17,020 nt of DNA from NCBI GenBank assembly GCA_963933205.1, contig CAWVTK010000026.1:1-17020 (forward strand), written 5' to 3'. Made by a program: the position numbers and the translations under genes. Position 1 is the stretch's first letter; every line of letters begins with the position of its first letter. This document shows, one piece after another, positions 15,488 through 17,020 of this stretch. The DNA is from UBA6772 sp963933205. GTDB taxonomy: Bacteria; Bacteroidota; Bacteroidia; Flavobacteriales; UBA7430. A model generated the notes under the pieces. The model made no database searches. It was not told the DNA's origin and saw only the letters and a list, made by a program, of their open reading frames with translations.

Positions 15488-15594
15488 AAGTTTTAGTTTT
15501 AAGTTAAACAAAACTTCAGACCTTTAGGACTTAGATCAAGTCATTGCTCTAAGTATTCTAGCCTGAAATGTTCTCAAATATATGTAACTTCAGT

Positions 15595-15623
15595 AAATGT
15601 ATGAGTTTGTATTAGATACATTT
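15595..15623. promoter_or_regulatory. Inverted repeat over the pirin promoter (putative operator)
   Basis: AAATGTAT (15595-15602) and ATACATTT (15616-15623) are perfect 8-base inverted arms around a 13-base spacer. The right arm covers seven of the eight bases of the -7 element TACATTTG, so a protein bound here would block the pirin promoter. No regulator gene is adjacent. Confidence 0.4.
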
Positions 15624-15624
15624 G
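15617..15624 (+). promoter_or_regulatory. -7 promoter element of pirin gene
   Basis: TACATTTG matches TAnnTTTG exactly, 23 bases before the ATG at 15648. No TTTG -33 element is present at normal spacing, so activation by a regulator or a weak promoter is possible. Confidence 0.5.
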
Positions 15625-15647
15625 TAAATCAATAAAAATAGAAACAC

Positions 15648-16388
15648 ATGGCACTTCAAATAATTAAAAAGAGCGATCAAGCTTATGGGAGTTTTAATAA
15701 TGGAGATATTTTTGAGAATAAGCCCATAGGATTTCCTCAAGATGAAGGTAAAACAAAACCCTACTCTAACTTATTTTACTGGGCACATGCTTCGGCAAAA
15801 ATTAACAGCACTATAGGCTTGCACCCACACAGAGGGTTTGAAATTGTAAGCTATGTACTTAAAGGAACAATTAGACATTACGATACTAAGACAGATAAAT
15901 GGTGGGATTTAAACCAAGGCGATCTTCAGGTAATTAAATCTGGAAGTGGGCTATCTCATTCTGAGGAACTAAAAAAAAATTCGGTAATTTTTCAAATTTG
16001 GTTTGATCCTAATATGACTAAAAGCCTATACCAAGAACCAGACTATAAAGATTATAAATCTGATTGTTTTCCAACAAACAACAAGCAGAATTTGAGTTTA
16101 AAAACCATTGTTGGGCAAAACAGCCCTGTTAGCATTGACTCTGAGGGAATAGAAATGGAAGAAATCAGTATTCTAGAAAATACTGAATGGAGTGTTGACC
16201 TAAATAAAATCTACTCTATTTATATTCTGGACGGTAAAGGGATGTTGAATAACAAGCAAATAGTTGTGGATGATTTTATTACAGTGAACGAATTGGAAAA
16301 GCTAAGTTTTAAAGTAAAAGAACCCTTAAAAATCTTTGCAATTACTTCACCAAAAAAACCATCGTACAAGAGCTATTACAATTCTTAA
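15648..16388 (+). CDS. Pirin-family cupin protein
   Basis: A 246-residue bicupin. The N-terminal cupin carries the metal-binding residues of pirins: His59 and His61 in GLHPHRGFE, and His104 and Glu106 in GLSHSEE. LFYWAHA (42-48) and GTIRHYDT (73-80) also fit the family. The C-terminal cupin (about 140-235) lacks an obvious metal site, as is usual. Bacterial relatives such as YhhW (231 residues) oxidise quercetin, and others bind metabolic enzymes; the role here is unknown. The length is closer to YhhW than to the 280-300 residue pirins. It is divergent from the DoxX gene, with a possible operator over the promoter, and its TAA stop overlaps the stop of mqnA on the other strand. Confidence 0.93.
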   Translation: MALQIIKKSDQAYGSFNNGDIFENKPIGFPQDEGKTKPYSNLFYWAHASAKINSTIGLHPHRGFEIVSYVLKGTIRHYDTKTDKWWDLNQGDLQVIKSGSGLSHSEELKKNSVIFQIWFDPNMTKSLYQEPDYKDYKSDCFPTNNKQNLSLKTIVGQNSPVSIDSEGIEMEEISILENTEWSVDLNKIYSIYILDGKGMLNNKQIVVDDFITVNELEKLSFKVKEPLKIFAITSPKKPSYKSYYNS

Positions 16389-17020
16389 ACCAGAGCGGAG
16401 CCCAACTCTAAAAACAGTTTTAATGCCTTTCTTTTTTCTGTATCCAATACATAAGAGATGTCTTTATTTAAATAGCTCTTTACGTCTACAGTGCTGTTCA
16501 CTTTTTGCTCAAAACAAGCAATAGCTTTCTTTTTTTCTTCTACTCCAAACTTAAGAGCACTACTAAACTGATGTTTAAAATGCTCCGAAAGAGGTTTATT
16601 AGCTACCCAACAGGCAAATACAAAAGGAAGCTTGGTAAACTTAAACCACTCTTCAGAAAGGTCGTATTGGTAAGGGAATTTGCCATTTAAATCAAACGCC
16701 CTGTCTCCAATCACAAGCCCTGCATCCTTACCTTTAATAGCGTTTATATAGCCTTCGTTCGTTTCCTTAAATGAAACTTTTATTTTCCAGTAATTTACCA
16801 CCAGTATTTTAGTCAACATAACCGAGGTTCTCGATTGGTAGTCTAGTGCAATAGATTTTATTTCGTTTAACGGACAATCACTGTAAAGCATTACTGTATT
16901 TACTTTGCCATTTGCTCCAATACAAAAATCGCTAATAATTTCGGCATGTGGAATTTGAGGAATTACCGCAACAGGTATTAAACTAAGATCTACCAGACCA
17001 GCCTTTAATAAGTCTGCACA
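16385..17020 (-). CDS. mqnA: Chorismate dehydratase MqnA, C-terminal part (runs off window)
   Basis: The minus strand is open from the window end to the stop at 16385, giving 211 residues; the N-terminus is outside the window (family length is roughly 250-290). A methionine encoded at 16889-16891 is internal, because the frame continues upstream with clearly homologous sequence (VDLSLIPVAVIPQIP, then ISDFCIGANGKVNTVMLYS). The marks LDYQSRTSV and the preceding CIGA-G-V-V-LYS pattern are those of MqnA, a periplasmic-binding-protein fold enzyme that removes water from chorismate to give 3-enolpyruvyl benzoate, the first step of the futalosine route to menaquinone. No other mqn gene is in view. 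Its stop (TTA on the plus strand, 16385-16387) overlaps the pirin stop, so the two messages converge without a spacer. Confidence 0.88.
   Translation of the reverse strand, partial: CADLLKAGLVDLSLIPVAVIPQIPHAEIISDFCIGANGKVNTVMLYSDCPLNEIKSIALDYQSRTSVMLTKILVVNYWKIKVSFKETNEGYINAIKGKDAGLVIGDRAFDLNGKFPYQYDLSEEWFKFTKLPFVFACWVANKPLSEHFKHQFSSALKFGVEEKKKAIACFEQKVNSTVDVKSYLNKDISYVLDTEKRKALKLFLELGSALV

Noticed and set aside
15488..15511. Alternative TTG start adding eight residues to the DoxX protein
   Set aside because: The ATG at 15487 directly precedes the first membrane helix with basic residues; the extension has no support.

Overview
The window looks like chromosomal DNA from a low-GC member of the Bacteroidota, most likely in or near the order Flavobacteriales. 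The evidence is a TonB-dependent receptor with an N-terminal carboxypeptidase-regulatory-like domain, the linked M23 peptidase / ZapA / RNase Y neighbourhood, several exact copies of the Bacteroidota promoter element TAnnTTTG, and start codons preceded by A-rich sequence without a Shine-Dalgarno motif. The last gene is a partial mqnA (futalosine route to menaquinone). As far as I know Flavobacteriaceae mostly use the classical Men route, so this leans slightly towards another family; that placement is inference.

Layout. Positions 1-77 hold what may be the tail of an upstream gene plus a strong terminator. Positions 159-1453 (+) hold a putative lipoprotein with a TonB-C-like region and a membrane-anchored TPR protein, ended by a bidirectional hairpin shared with convergent htpG (1510-3390, -). 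Positions 3556-7703 (-) hold an M23 peptidase followed by a TonB-dependent receptor, a likely envelope operon. From a divergent promoter region, 7860-10219 (+) runs a small coiled-coil protein, zapA, a probable 6S RNA and rny (RNase Y), ended by a terminator. Positions 10466-13783 (+) are a tight cluster: gcvT, comB, a secreted S1/P1- or phospholipase C-like zinc hydrolase and a DEDD 3'-5' exonuclease, with junctions of +1, -11 and -8 bases. Positions 13840-15012 (-) encode a SAM-dependent methyltransferase of the METTL25-like type, 15104-15487 (-) a DoxX membrane protein, 15648-16388 (+) a pirin, and 16385 to the window end (-) the C-terminal part of MqnA, whose stop codon overlaps that of pirin.

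Most of this is housekeeping sequence with no mobile element, CRISPR array, tRNA or rRNA visible. No gene is obviously broken. I did not find a clearly novel multi-gene defence or biosynthetic system. The most interesting points are the probable 6S RNA between zapA and rny, the unnamed coiled-coil partner gene of zapA, the tightly packed gcvT-comB-hydrolase-exonuclease cluster, the reiterated TGTCA motifs upstream of htpG, and an inverted repeat over the pirin promoter.
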